A DNA stretch of 64,000 nt from a virus. The position numbers were made by a program, and so were the translations under genes. The stretch lies in IMG/VR virus record IMGVR_UViG_3300048997_000353, positions 1 to 64,000 of that record; one strand, given 5' to 3'. The notes below the pieces were generated by a model. It did not search any database. It had not been told where the DNA came from and was given only the letters and a program-made list of their open reading frames with translations. This document shows, one piece after another, positions 13,333 through 21,513 of this stretch; within the stretch, counting starts at the first letter, position 1, and every line of letters begins with the position of its first letter.

Positions 13333-15710
13333 ATTGGCAGAATTCCTGTTGGAGCGCCAAGGGACGCGATTGTGATGCTGAGTGACTTGTTATCTACCAA
13401 TGCGCCAGCGTCAACCAGGTGGACTGTGAAACTTGTTGTGCCCGGTAATGCTGGTGTTCCTGAGATTGCTCCCGTACTGAAATTCAGCGACAGTCCCGCG
13501 GGAAGGCTTCCGACGGAGATGGACCAGCTGTATGGCGGCGTCCCGCCCGTTGCACTCAGCGTCGTGGAATAAGCTGCCCCCTGCGTTCCTTGGGGCAGAC
13601 TGGCCGTAGTGATTGTCGGAGGAGCGCCTACCGTGATGCTGAGAGGCTTTGAGTCGGTAAGGGAACCTGCATCTGAAACCTGTACAGTGAAATTATTCGT
13701 CCCGAGTACCGTAGGGGTCCCGGAAATAACGCCAGTGCTGGAATTGAGGGATAAGCCTGTTGGCAGACCTCCAAGGATGATCGACCAAACATACGGCAAT
13801 GTCCCTCCGGTAGCGGATAGCATCACGCTATAGGCAACACCTTGCGCACCTGCTGGCAAAGAAGCGGTCGTTATGGTTGGCGACGTCGGCGTATAGCAAG
13901 ACGCTGCATCGAAATTCAGGGGACCGCCAGTGCCATTTGCCGCACCGCCGAGAGAGTTGTAGCAAGCGTGGGCATCAATCGCGTAGGAGAATCCCCCGGG
14001 ACCACTTCCTCCCGTCACGTCTGGACCAATCGCCGGGAATCGAGTCATCCACGAGGGCTGCGCTGCCAGATAAAAAGAGTTCGGCAGTGTGTGACTAGCT
14101 GGAGTCGATTGCGCGTTCACGAATGTTACCGCGCTTGGCGATGATTCGGTGCCGTCCCATCGAACGGCCGCGTTCACGACGTCATAATTACCCCACCGCA
14201 TGAGCGTGCTTGCAACAAGAGCGTCAACGGACCCGCCGCAAGCGGTCGCCGCATAACCAATCATGTAAATTCGCACGTTGCAGGTCCCTGTTTGGTAGCC
14301 CAGGTGATAGCCGGCCGTCCCGAGTACGTTCCCGATGATGTTTGCGACGCGCGATCCGTACTGAAGCGCAACCGCGAATGTGTTGTCGCTAGTGAGGCCG
14401 AAGCCACCATTATTTCCACGCCCATTGGCGCGGTTGCGAAATTGCGTGGTCAGTCCACTGACACCATGGATGTTATCCGAGTAAATCGATCCATCTAGTT
14501 CGTTCCCTTCGTAGAGGGTAAACTCACACCCGGCATTGTGTTGTGCGGAAATGTTCTGCTGCCAGGTGGTGCTCGTGGCGTAGTAATTATTTATATCGAA
14601 ATTATAGCCGACCACGCTCCCCTGGCTGGACTGGCAAACAACGAATGAAGCGACCTGCTGAGAAATGTTGTTTTCGACGAGAACGTCGCCGCTGATGAAT
14701 AGCTCAACGCCATAAGATTGTGAAGCGTGAGATTGAGTATTCCAGAAATAGGAATCCCGGACGGTGACCTTTGAGGATTGATACACCCAAATGTGATTCC
14801 GCGCGCCAGTTTCGGAGCGAACATTTTGAACCCAACAGCTATCGCAGTCGTAAAAATAAATCCCCGATGCTCCTGTCAGATTCGCATGATTCACGGTCAT
14901 ATTTTCAATGCCAACCCCGGACACACGACCCGTCCACCAAAGGCCCGGAGTCCTGCCAATTCTCCAATTGTTTGCACGTAGACCGGGACTGATCGTGATT
15001 GTGAATGGCCCCGCGCCAGTGCAGGCACTTGCGCATCCGGCCGTCACCGTAACAACCTGCGTCTGACTGTAGTGCACTCCTCCAATCGTGCGTCCGTCTG
15101 AATTTCCATCCCCACAGGTTCCCGTATCGGCAATAAGTACGCCGCCGGTGTCAACGCCGCAATTGTCGTTGGCCTGATCGATGATGATTGTCTGTCCGTT
15201 GAGAAGGCCAGCGCTGCCGCAGTTTGTAACCGTTAGCGACGTTGCACCCTGAGCGAATCCGCCGGTCCATGTGCATGCATTGCTGCCGCCTGGCTGAACT
15301 TGCGCGGATCCGACGAAAAAAGCATTACTGGAAGGAGGAATGCAGATATCCGCCCCGAGACCATTGCAGGAATCGCCCGAACTCGTGAAATTAAGGATCG
15401 TTGAATTCGGTCCAGCGCCGCGCAGCGTGACATTGTTTTTATTTACGTGGAATCCGCCAATGCTGTAGGTTCCCGCATTCAGGAAAACCACTTGATTCGC
15501 AGGGCACGCAGCGATCGCTGCGTTCATGGCCGATGCCGTCACACCCGCGCTGAGGGTCGCGCAAATCGTGCTGCGACTCGCAATCGAGGCTCCAACCCCG
15601 GACCAGTCCGTCGCGCGCGTGGGGTCGATGATTCCTGACCAGGCTTGTGCTTTGGCATGAATCGGCGCACAGATAAGGATAATTAGAGATAGTAAGAGTT
15701 TTTTTATCAT
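13329..15710 (-). CDS. Secreted right-handed beta-helix protein with two He_PIG-like domains
   Basis: 793 residues from the ATG at 15710 (AGAGGCG upstream). A Sec signal peptide covers residues 1-22 (MIKKLLLSLIILICAPIHAK). Residues ~60-600 have the periodic Asn/Gly/Val pattern of a pectate-lyase-like beta-helix (for example GIYFYDCDSCWVQNVRSETG and VRDSYFWNTQSHAS). Residues ~625-785 are two homologous putative-Ig repeats (LPTGLSLNSSTGVISGTP and LPAGLSLNFSTGAISGTP). This could be a polysaccharide-binding or -cleaving spike. The signal peptide argues for export by the host. ATGA junction with the upstream gene. Confidence 0.75.
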   Translation of the reverse strand: MIKKLLLSLIILICAPIHAKAQAWSGIIDPTRATDWSGVGASIASRSTICATLSAGVTASAMNAAIAACPANQVVFLNAGTYSIGGFHVNKNNVTLRGAGPNSTILNFTSSGDSCNGLGADICIPPSSNAFFVGSAQVQPGGSNACTWTGGFAQGATSLTVTNCGSAGLLNGQTIIIDQANDNCGVDTGGVLIADTGTCGDGNSDGRTIGGVHYSQTQVVTVTAGCASACTGAGPFTITISPGLRANNWRIGRTPGLWWTGRVSGVGIENMTVNHANLTGASGIYFYDCDSCWVQNVRSETGARNHIWVYQSSKVTVRDSYFWNTQSHASQSYGVELFISGDVLVENNISQQVASFVVCQSSQGSVVGYNFDINNYYATSTTWQQNISAQHNAGCEFTLYEGNELDGSIYSDNIHGVSGLTTQFRNRANGRGNNGGFGLTSDNTFAVALQYGSRVANIIGNVLGTAGYHLGYQTGTCNVRIYMIGYAATACGGSVDALVASTLMRWGNYDVVNAAVRWDGTESSPSAVTFVNAQSTPASHTLPNSFYLAAQPSWMTRFPAIGPDVTGGSGPGGFSYAIDAHACYNSLGGAANGTGGPLNFDAASCYTPTSPTITTASLPAGAQGVAYSVMLSATGGTLPYVWSIILGGLPTGLSLNSSTGVISGTPTVLGTNNFTVQVSDAGSLTDSKPLSITVGAPPTITTASLPQGTQGAAYSTTLSATGGTPPYSWSISVGSLPAGLSLNFSTGAISGTPALPGTTSFTVHLVDAGALVDNKSLSITIASLGAPTGILPM

Positions 15711-16369
15711 CTGCGCCTCTGGACTATCCCGCCAGCAGAATAAAAATTGGCCAATATCGTGTATGGAAATACGGCAGTGTTCCCGCAACTATAAGTGCCT
15801 GTCGAAGTAACCTGTTGGTCGCCAAGAACAATATTCGTACCACCATTTGTAACCCTTGTCACGATTGGCGAATTCAGTGTAAGACCTCCACCCGCACCAC
15901 CCGCACCAACGCACACAAGATCACTTATGGCGTGTGTCGTCGTAACCGTTGCGGTGCTTCCGGGGTCCTGTACATTGAATTGATCCAGTGTGTTGGTATT
16001 CCACTCCCCACAAAGATTAGCCGTGCTGCCAGTACCAGTCATCGTGATTGTCTCAGAACCAGATGATGTGGCCACTCCAGAGTAGACTGTGGAATGATTT
16101 GTAGTCCCTAAGAAAATCCAAGAAGTAACTCTCGTACTCGTGACGCCTATAATCACTGAATTGTTCTGATTAGAAGCTACTATTTCTCGATCACCAGAGG
16201 TTACATTGCTTGAAAATGTGCAAGTTCCAGGAAAAGCACTGTTAGATCCAACGGCTGCTTGCACAAAGCTGGCATGTCGAATCTGAAATTGTCCATTGAC
16301 GATCAGGGTGACGGCTAGCAGTACCAGAACAAAAATGTTTACACGAGGACCTGTCCTCACTTTTTTCAT
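15707..16369 (-). CDS. Secreted or membrane-anchored beta-rich protein, unknown
   Basis: 220 residues. N-terminal MKKVRTGPRVNIFVLVLLAV is a signal peptide or anchor. The remainder is Ser/Thr/Gly-rich beta structure with four to five cysteines (CTFSS, LCGEW, LVCVG, SCGNT), as expected for a folded extracellular domain. TGATG overlap with the upstream gene couples it to the secreted cassette. No family recognised. Base composition looks richer in A/T than neighbouring head genes. Confidence 0.6.
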   Translation of the reverse strand: MKKVRTGPRVNIFVLVLLAVTLIVNGQFQIRHASFVQAAVGSNSAFPGTCTFSSNVTSGDREIVASNQNNSVIIGVTSTRVTSWIFLGTTNHSTVYSGVATSSGSETITMTGTGSTANLCGEWNTNTLDQFNVQDPGSTATVTTTHAISDLVCVGAGGAGGGLTLNSPIVTRVTNGGTNIVLGDQQVTSTGTYSCGNTAVFPYTILANFYSAGGIVQRRR

Positions 16370-17568
16370 CAGAAGGTCCCCGAGGCGTTAAAGTTGATTT
16401 GATCGCTCACACCGTCGAATACAACCGTCCACGTAATCGCATCACCATTGGGAAGTGTCGTTGTGCCGCTCTGCGTTCCTGCCGCGCCGCCGCTGGCTTT
16501 CGTGCTATTGCAAGTGACTGGCCCGGTCAATAATGCCGTGCCAGCATTATTGGCAGCATTCACCGTCGTACTTCCCGTTGGGCAATAGGCACGGATGCCC
16601 GTCAACGTGACCGTACTGCCTGTGTCATTGACGCAAGAAAATTGACTGACTGTACCTGCGGGGATGGCGCCGCTCAGCGACTGAAATCCGCGGGAGTTGC
16701 ATGCTTGCCAGATGCTGGAACCTGAAGGTGGACTCACGATCGTGCACTGAATCGTGGAATTGTCCCAACTGTAGCAATAGAACGTCGAAGAGGCTGGCAC
16801 GCCAATGTTGGATCCCAGCGTTCCGTTGTTCGCAGCAATCTGGCTCGTCGTTGGCGTGATCGTCAACGTAGTTGTAGTGGCCGTTTTTCCACAGAAATCA
16901 AAGTTGTTTTGAAAATCACCCACGCCGACTTGCGGCGCCGCAACAGCAACCGCGCCACCATTCGTATAGAGCATGCACCTTCCGCGGTCTGTGGACAGGA
17001 TCGTGTCGGAAGTTCCTGTCACGGTGCGTCCCGCCATTCCAGGCTTGCAATACGTTAGCGTTGGGATACCTCCGGAAACGACATCACATGGGAAAAAAGT
17101 AATGTTAGGGGAAGTTGGCGGCGGCCCGAAAGCGCTCCCCCCACATCCCGATTGAAAGAGCGTTCTGACATCCGTGATCGACGTGATGACGCCGCCAGAG
17201 GCGGGGACAATTGCGATGGGGAATGTAGAGCACGTAAAGATGCTTGTGCTGACGGCGGGAACACAGCCACCCGAGCCGTCCAGATACACATAGTTCGTGA
17301 CACTGTTGGCCATGGTGAGCGTGCCGCTCGTGGGACCATAATTCACGATGGCGCCGGCACAAAAGCTTGTCCCCGGACCCAGGTTTAGCGTTAAGCCAGA
17401 TCCCGCGGTCGGAGCATAGCCAATGGCAACACCCTGGATGAATTTTGCATTTACATCAAATATCGGCGCGACCGGTGGCGTGTTCGCAGCTTGTGGCTGT
17501 TGAGCGAACACAGCGACAGGCGCGAAGAAAGCCAATGCCAAAAGCAAACGCGATAAATATTTACCCAT
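16369..17568 (-). CDS. Secreted beta-rich adhesin-like protein
   Basis: 399 residues from the ATG at 17568, with AGGAGGAATAAG just upstream. A clear Sec signal peptide MGKYLSRLLLALAFFAPVAV ends in Phe-Ala-Gln at ~23. The mature part has short beta repeats of the type found at the N-terminal ends of phage fibres (NLGPGTSFCAGAIVNYG, then VTNYVYLDGSGGC). Cysteines are paired through the chain. It may be a fibre-like or adhesin protein displayed outside the cell. Function unknown. Confidence 0.65.
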   Translation of the reverse strand: MGKYLSRLLLALAFFAPVAVFAQQPQAANTPPVAPIFDVNAKFIQGVAIGYAPTAGSGLTLNLGPGTSFCAGAIVNYGPTSGTLTMANSVTNYVYLDGSGGCVPAVSTSIFTCSTFPIAIVPASGGVITSITDVRTLFQSGCGGSAFGPPPTSPNITFFPCDVVSGGIPTLTYCKPGMAGRTVTGTSDTILSTDRGRCMLYTNGGAVAVAAPQVGVGDFQNNFDFCGKTATTTTLTITPTTSQIAANNGTLGSNIGVPASSTFYCYSWDNSTIQCTIVSPPSGSSIWQACNSRGFQSLSGAIPAGTVSQFSCVNDTGSTVTLTGIRAYCPTGSTTVNAANNAGTALLTGPVTCNSTKASGGAAGTQSGTTTLPNGDAITWTVVFDGVSDQINFNASGTF

Positions 17569-17584
17569 CTTATTCCTCCTGAAA

Positions 17585-18646
17585 TCACGCCACAAACGTG
17601 TACGATCCGCCAGTTGGTGTGGCCGCTGCAATCACGATAGTAAATGATTTGTCCGCCGTGCCGTTCGCGTTAACAGCACGAAGAGTGAAAGTATAACTAG
17701 CAGCGACACTTGGAGTACCGGAGAGGATTCCAACATTGCCAGATCCGGCTGACAGAACAAGACCAGTTGGCAATGATCCTGAAAGTAAGCTGTAGGTGAC
17801 AGCCGGTATCCCCGGCATGTCCCACTCTTCGTGGTAGGCGACGCCCACCTTTCCATCACCGAATATCCAACTGCCCCAATTTGGTGGGCCTGTTACGATG
17901 GCCCCTACTACGGGTATAGGTTCATCCACATTGCGTAAGAATTGTTGTAAGACAATAGACTTTACAACCGTAGCTGTTGGGCCATTAGTGTTTGATGGCT
18001 CATCTACCTGACCTAGACTCCCACCTGTTCTTAGCTCTAAACAGGCGCACGCCCAAGCCCGCGAATTATTTAGTACCCCGCCTTCAAATAAGTTAAGTGC
18101 GTTTGCAGGACTGCTGTCTTCAACTAAAACCACTCCGGCTACCGTAGCCGCTGGAATGATAGACTGCCGCGAAGTGCCTCCAAAATCTTCCGTGAGCGTG
18201 TCTCCGCTTGAAGAAGCTATAGCCAAAGACGTTATCACAAAGTTACTTATGTCCTGCGTAGCTGCACTGACGTTGGGGTGGGTGTTTGTGCCTGTATTCG
18301 TCCCTGTGTTTCCTGACCCCGTAGGTCCAGAGTACTGTTCATAGGCCGCTGCTGCCAAAGTTGACCCGGAAAAAGAAACCAAGATGACGTTCGATGCGTT
18401 GTGTACAGCCGCATGGGTGTACCAGATTTCCGACCTGATCGCTGAACCGTTGTTGACCGAGGCTTTTAGAGTATAGGTATTAAGTGCCGTATCCGTAATC
18501 GTTGACACAGATTTAGTCGTGTCTAGGATTGCCACACAGACTACGATGTCTTGCCCCGCTGTATTAGAGAATCCAGCGAACGTGAGAGACGCAGTGGCTC
18601 CCGCGTGGTTATCAACCGTTGATCCGGCAGTAGGGGTTATCGCCAT
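17585..18646 (-). CDS. Tail-fibre-like beta-sandwich protein with C-terminal He_PIG domain
   Basis: 353 residues with no signal peptide. Residues 1-215 form a concanavalin-like beta-sandwich seen in phage appendage proteins (SLTFAGFSNTAGQDIVVCVA, then SEIWYTHAAVHNASNVILVS). Residues 265-345 are a putative-Ig repeat (GIPAVTYSLLSGSLPTGLVL). A (TGTN) stretch occurs near 115. It is probably a distal tail component or receptor-binding accessory, and stands just downstream of the fibre genes. Confidence 0.6.
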   Translation of the reverse strand: MAITPTAGSTVDNHAGATASLTFAGFSNTAGQDIVVCVAILDTTKSVSTITDTALNTYTLKASVNNGSAIRSEIWYTHAAVHNASNVILVSFSGSTLAAAAYEQYSGPTGSGNTGTNTGTNTHPNVSAATQDISNFVITSLAIASSSGDTLTEDFGGTSRQSIIPAATVAGVVLVEDSSPANALNLFEGGVLNNSRAWACACLELRTGGSLGQVDEPSNTNGPTATVVKSIVLQQFLRNVDEPIPVVGAIVTGPPNWGSWIFGDGKVGVAYHEEWDMPGIPAVTYSLLSGSLPTGLVLSAGSGNVGILSGTPSVAASYTFTLRAVNANGTADKSFTIVIAAATPTGGSYTFVA

Positions 18647-18649
18647 TTA

Positions 18650-19783
18650 TCATTCCCAACGCAAGAAGATGCCTTTAACACAATTGTTCACCGTATGAGC
18701 GAACACTTGATTTTTACTAAACACAAAATTGTGTGTAGCGCCCAACAGAGTGGTTGAGATAACTGACCCTTCTGTAAAATCAACTGTCTCGCCAATAGAA
18801 AGCATCAAGGTAGGCCAATCAAAATACCCCACATTCGGAAACACTGACGATATAGCAAATGTTCCATTGAATAAACCTGAAACAGTCCCTCCGTTTGTAT
18901 TATAATTAGGATAAATTGCAGTCAATTGGCTTACGCCACCGCTGTTCGTGTTCTGTAAAATCGTTGCCATCCCAACCCCAAACACTATCGCCTGAGTTAC
19001 GAATCCATTGGAGACACACTTACCCGCAAATAAATTCACATACGCAGAGGTGTCAGCACCCGCGCTAGTGTGCGATCTATCAATTGCCACAAATGCATTC
19101 CAAGAGCTAGGGGCATCTCTCCACATCATCATTCCAAAATAATTTGTGCTTCCGCTAAACAAACAATTGTATGTTAGGGATACACCACTGTTTGCTCCTG
19201 GTTGTAAGGTCTGTTCTGTACCAGACGTGCCAGAAAGAGTCCCCGCTCCGTTTGTGGTAGTCCCTATATTAACTTTGATAGAAGGCTGAGAGCTTCCATT
19301 GAGACCGTAAGAAATCTTCAGATAAAATTGCGTTCCGCCATCACCCGGTCCCCAAATCTCATACAGATAATTGCTGGCCGCTGGCAATACAGAAGCCGTA
19401 GTTGTCCCTGATCCAGCGTGCGTCTCGTTCGCCTGCGTCGAGAGCACCACCGTCACCGTTCCACTCGCTCCTCCAGAAACCGCCGTCAAAGTCGCTGTGA
19501 CGTTATTTCCTCCCGTTCCGAACCCAGTGAAAATCACCGACATGCCGACTCGTGGAGTAGGTCCGGTGAATGACGAATAGGAATAGACAGCGTTTGCTCC
19601 AACTGTGACTTGTGTCAGAGTCAACACCGTAGCTACCCAAACCGCCTGTCCTGTGTCGTTGGCTTGAATCCAGCCAAACGTGGCAAGCGCATTACTAATT
19701 CCATAACCCCAGCCCTTCGTCGTGTCATTCAGACTGGCGATTACACTTACATCGTGAAGTAATTGCGTATTTATTGTTGCCAC
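18650..19783 (-). CDS. Putative tail fibre/receptor-binding protein
   Basis: About 377 residues from the GTG at 19783, which follows GAGGAGCTAACT and lies 2 nt after the upstream stop. The protein is beta-rich with a GAGTLSGTSGTEQTLQPG segment and a lectin-like pattern (NCLFSGSTNYFGMMMWRDAP). Codon use and base composition look more A/T-rich than the adjacent structural genes, hinting at recent exchange. That is common for receptor-binding genes. Exact role unknown. Confidence 0.55.
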   Translation of the reverse strand: MATINTQLLHDVSVIASLNDTTKGWGYGISNALATFGWIQANDTGQAVWVATVLTLTQVTVGANAVYSYSSFTGPTPRVGMSVIFTGFGTGGNNVTATLTAVSGGASGTVTVVLSTQANETHAGSGTTTASVLPAASNYLYEIWGPGDGGTQFYLKISYGLNGSSQPSIKVNIGTTTNGAGTLSGTSGTEQTLQPGANSGVSLTYNCLFSGSTNYFGMMMWRDAPSSWNAFVAIDRSHTSAGADTSAYVNLFAGKCVSNGFVTQAIVFGVGMATILQNTNSGGVSQLTAIYPNYNTNGGTVSGLFNGTFAISSVFPNVGYFDWPTLMLSIGETVDFTEGSVISTTLLGATHNFVFSKNQVFAHTVNNCVKGIFLRWE

Positions 19784-19785
19784 AG

Positions 19786-21513
19786 TTAGCTCCTCGTCAT
19801 TTCTATTAAAATCGTGACGCGTGTCAGAGTGGCCGCTGAGGTCACATTGAATCCAATCACGTCCCACTGTGCGACCGCTGTTGTCCAGGTCGAGACTCCA
19901 GCCGCAGCGACTGCACCCGATTGCGCAGAGGATAAAGAGATGGGAGCGGATGCGCTAATCTTGTCTGTTGTCGTGTTTGGAATCGTCGGCGCGGATGGCG
20001 GCGCCGACGAAGAATGCTTGTCGATGTCTATGGAGATAGATCCGGACTGATCGGCCATAATCGACCAGCCCACGATGGTTGCGCCGTAGGGAATCTGCAC
20101 GTACCCCTTTACGCCCGTGCTGATGACAGAGGAACCTCCGTCGATCGTTATTCCGATGATCCCGGGGATTGCTGCTTTTGCTGAGGCCAGCACTGTTGCA
20201 GGTGATTGGCCAGCATCCTTGACCAATTTTCCTGTAGTGCCGTCAAACTGCACGAAGTCTGAATCTGTAGCTGAGCCCGGGCCCACCACTTTCGCGGCAA
20301 GATCGGTAACGAGCCCGGTTACCTGTGACTCCGCGATATTGGGGATGTCGGCCGCCGTAAGATTATCGATCGCATCTTCCACGAAAGCGGTTGTCGCTAT
20401 TTTGCCTGAGTCATCGCCCGTTGTTGGCGTTGGCGCCGTTGGCGTGCCGGTGAACACAGGGGATGCTAATGGCGCTTTGAGCGCAAGTGCGGCGGCCGTC
20501 GCCGTTGCCAGTGCATCAACGTATGTTTTCGCCGCTTTTTGTGAAGGGGTTTTGGCGTCACTGTTCGCTGCAAATGTTCCGTCAATGGAAAGGGAAAGGC
20601 CGCCATCTTTAATCAGCTTTCCCGTCGTGCCGTCAAATTGGGCGAAGTCGGAATCGACTGCTGATGCAGGGCCTACAACGAGTGTGGCCGAGGGATTATT
20701 TCCGTTCCAACATTCAGCTTCCCCCGTGATACTCGCGTCCGACGCCACGAGGTACAAATTTGTTGCATCGTAGCCGGTTGGCGACTGCAGCCAGATCACT
20801 CCATTCGAAGTCATCCGAATCAGCACAAGCGTGGGCGTCTGTCCGAGGCCATGCGCTACTGTGAAATTTCCCGGAGATCCCGGGGCCAAAGAAACCCTAT
20901 TGAAATTCAAAGGGCCAAGGGCCGGCACGGAAGCCCAAACAATCGCTTTTGCTGTAATTCCCGCATCAGAAGCGGTGAGATAAATATTGGTTCCATCCCA
21001 CTGTGCCGGCTGGAACCAAACCGCGCCGCTCGAAGTCATCTGCACCAGGGCCAAAGCCGGAGAAGAACCAAGTCCATGCGGGACAGAAAAATCTCCGGGC
21101 GCAGAAGGAGCGAGGGGAACGATGACAGATGGAGCGACAGCGAAACAAACGGCAGTGCCGGTGATTCCCGGGTCGCTCGCCACGAGATAAAGATTCGTTG
21201 CATCAAATGCCGTGGGATTTTGCAGCCAAATGCTTCCCCCAGAACTCATTTGAATGAGAACGAAGGCAGGCGCTGCGGCGAGCCCGTGTGCCACAGTAAA
21301 GTTGCCGGGGGCGCCAGGTGCGAGAGCAATCTCTGTTACTGAAAAAGCTGTACCGCTTCCTCCACCCGCACCACCCCAGCCTGAGTCATAATCTGTTCCT
21401 GAAATTTTGGTAAGTACCTGGCCCAAAGTGCCGCCGGCAGGAACGCCCGCATTGGCCCTCGGTAGCGCACCCTGTACCTGGTGTTCAAGATCAACGAGAT
21501 TTTTGTCAGACAC
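19786..21513 (-). CDS. Tail fibre with three tandem repeats
   Basis: 575 residues. After an N-terminal attachment region, three ~72-residue repeats follow at about 64-275, each with the form LAPGxPGNFTVAHGL ... IWLQ ... DATNLYLVASDxxITG. Residues 330-390 show the fibre motif PLASPVFTGTPTAP then GKIATTAFV, common in collar-type fibres. The C-terminal ~115 residues form a trimerisation/binding domain rich in Ser/Ala. The GTG start overlaps the TAG of the tip gene by one base (TAGTG). A host receptor-binding role is likely. Confidence 0.75.
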   Translation of the reverse strand: MSDKNLVDLEHQVQGALPRANAGVPAGGTLGQVLTKISGTDYDSGWGGAGGGSGTAFSVTEIALAPGAPGNFTVAHGLAAAPAFVLIQMSSGGSIWLQNPTAFDATNLYLVASDPGITGTAVCFAVAPSVIVPLAPSAPGDFSVPHGLGSSPALALVQMTSSGAVWFQPAQWDGTNIYLTASDAGITAKAIVWASVPALGPLNFNRVSLAPGSPGNFTVAHGLGQTPTLVLIRMTSNGVIWLQSPTGYDATNLYLVASDASITGEAECWNGNNPSATLVVGPASAVDSDFAQFDGTTGKLIKDGGLSLSIDGTFAANSDAKTPSQKAAKTYVDALATATAAALALKAPLASPVFTGTPTAPTPTTGDDSGKIATTAFVEDAIDNLTAADIPNIAESQVTGLVTDLAAKVVGPGSATDSDFVQFDGTTGKLVKDAGQSPATVLASAKAAIPGIIGITIDGGSSVISTGVKGYVQIPYGATIVGWSIMADQSGSISIDIDKHSSSAPPSAPTIPNTTTDKISASAPISLSSAQSGAVAAAGVSTWTTAVAQWDVIGFNVTSAATLTRVTILIEMTRS

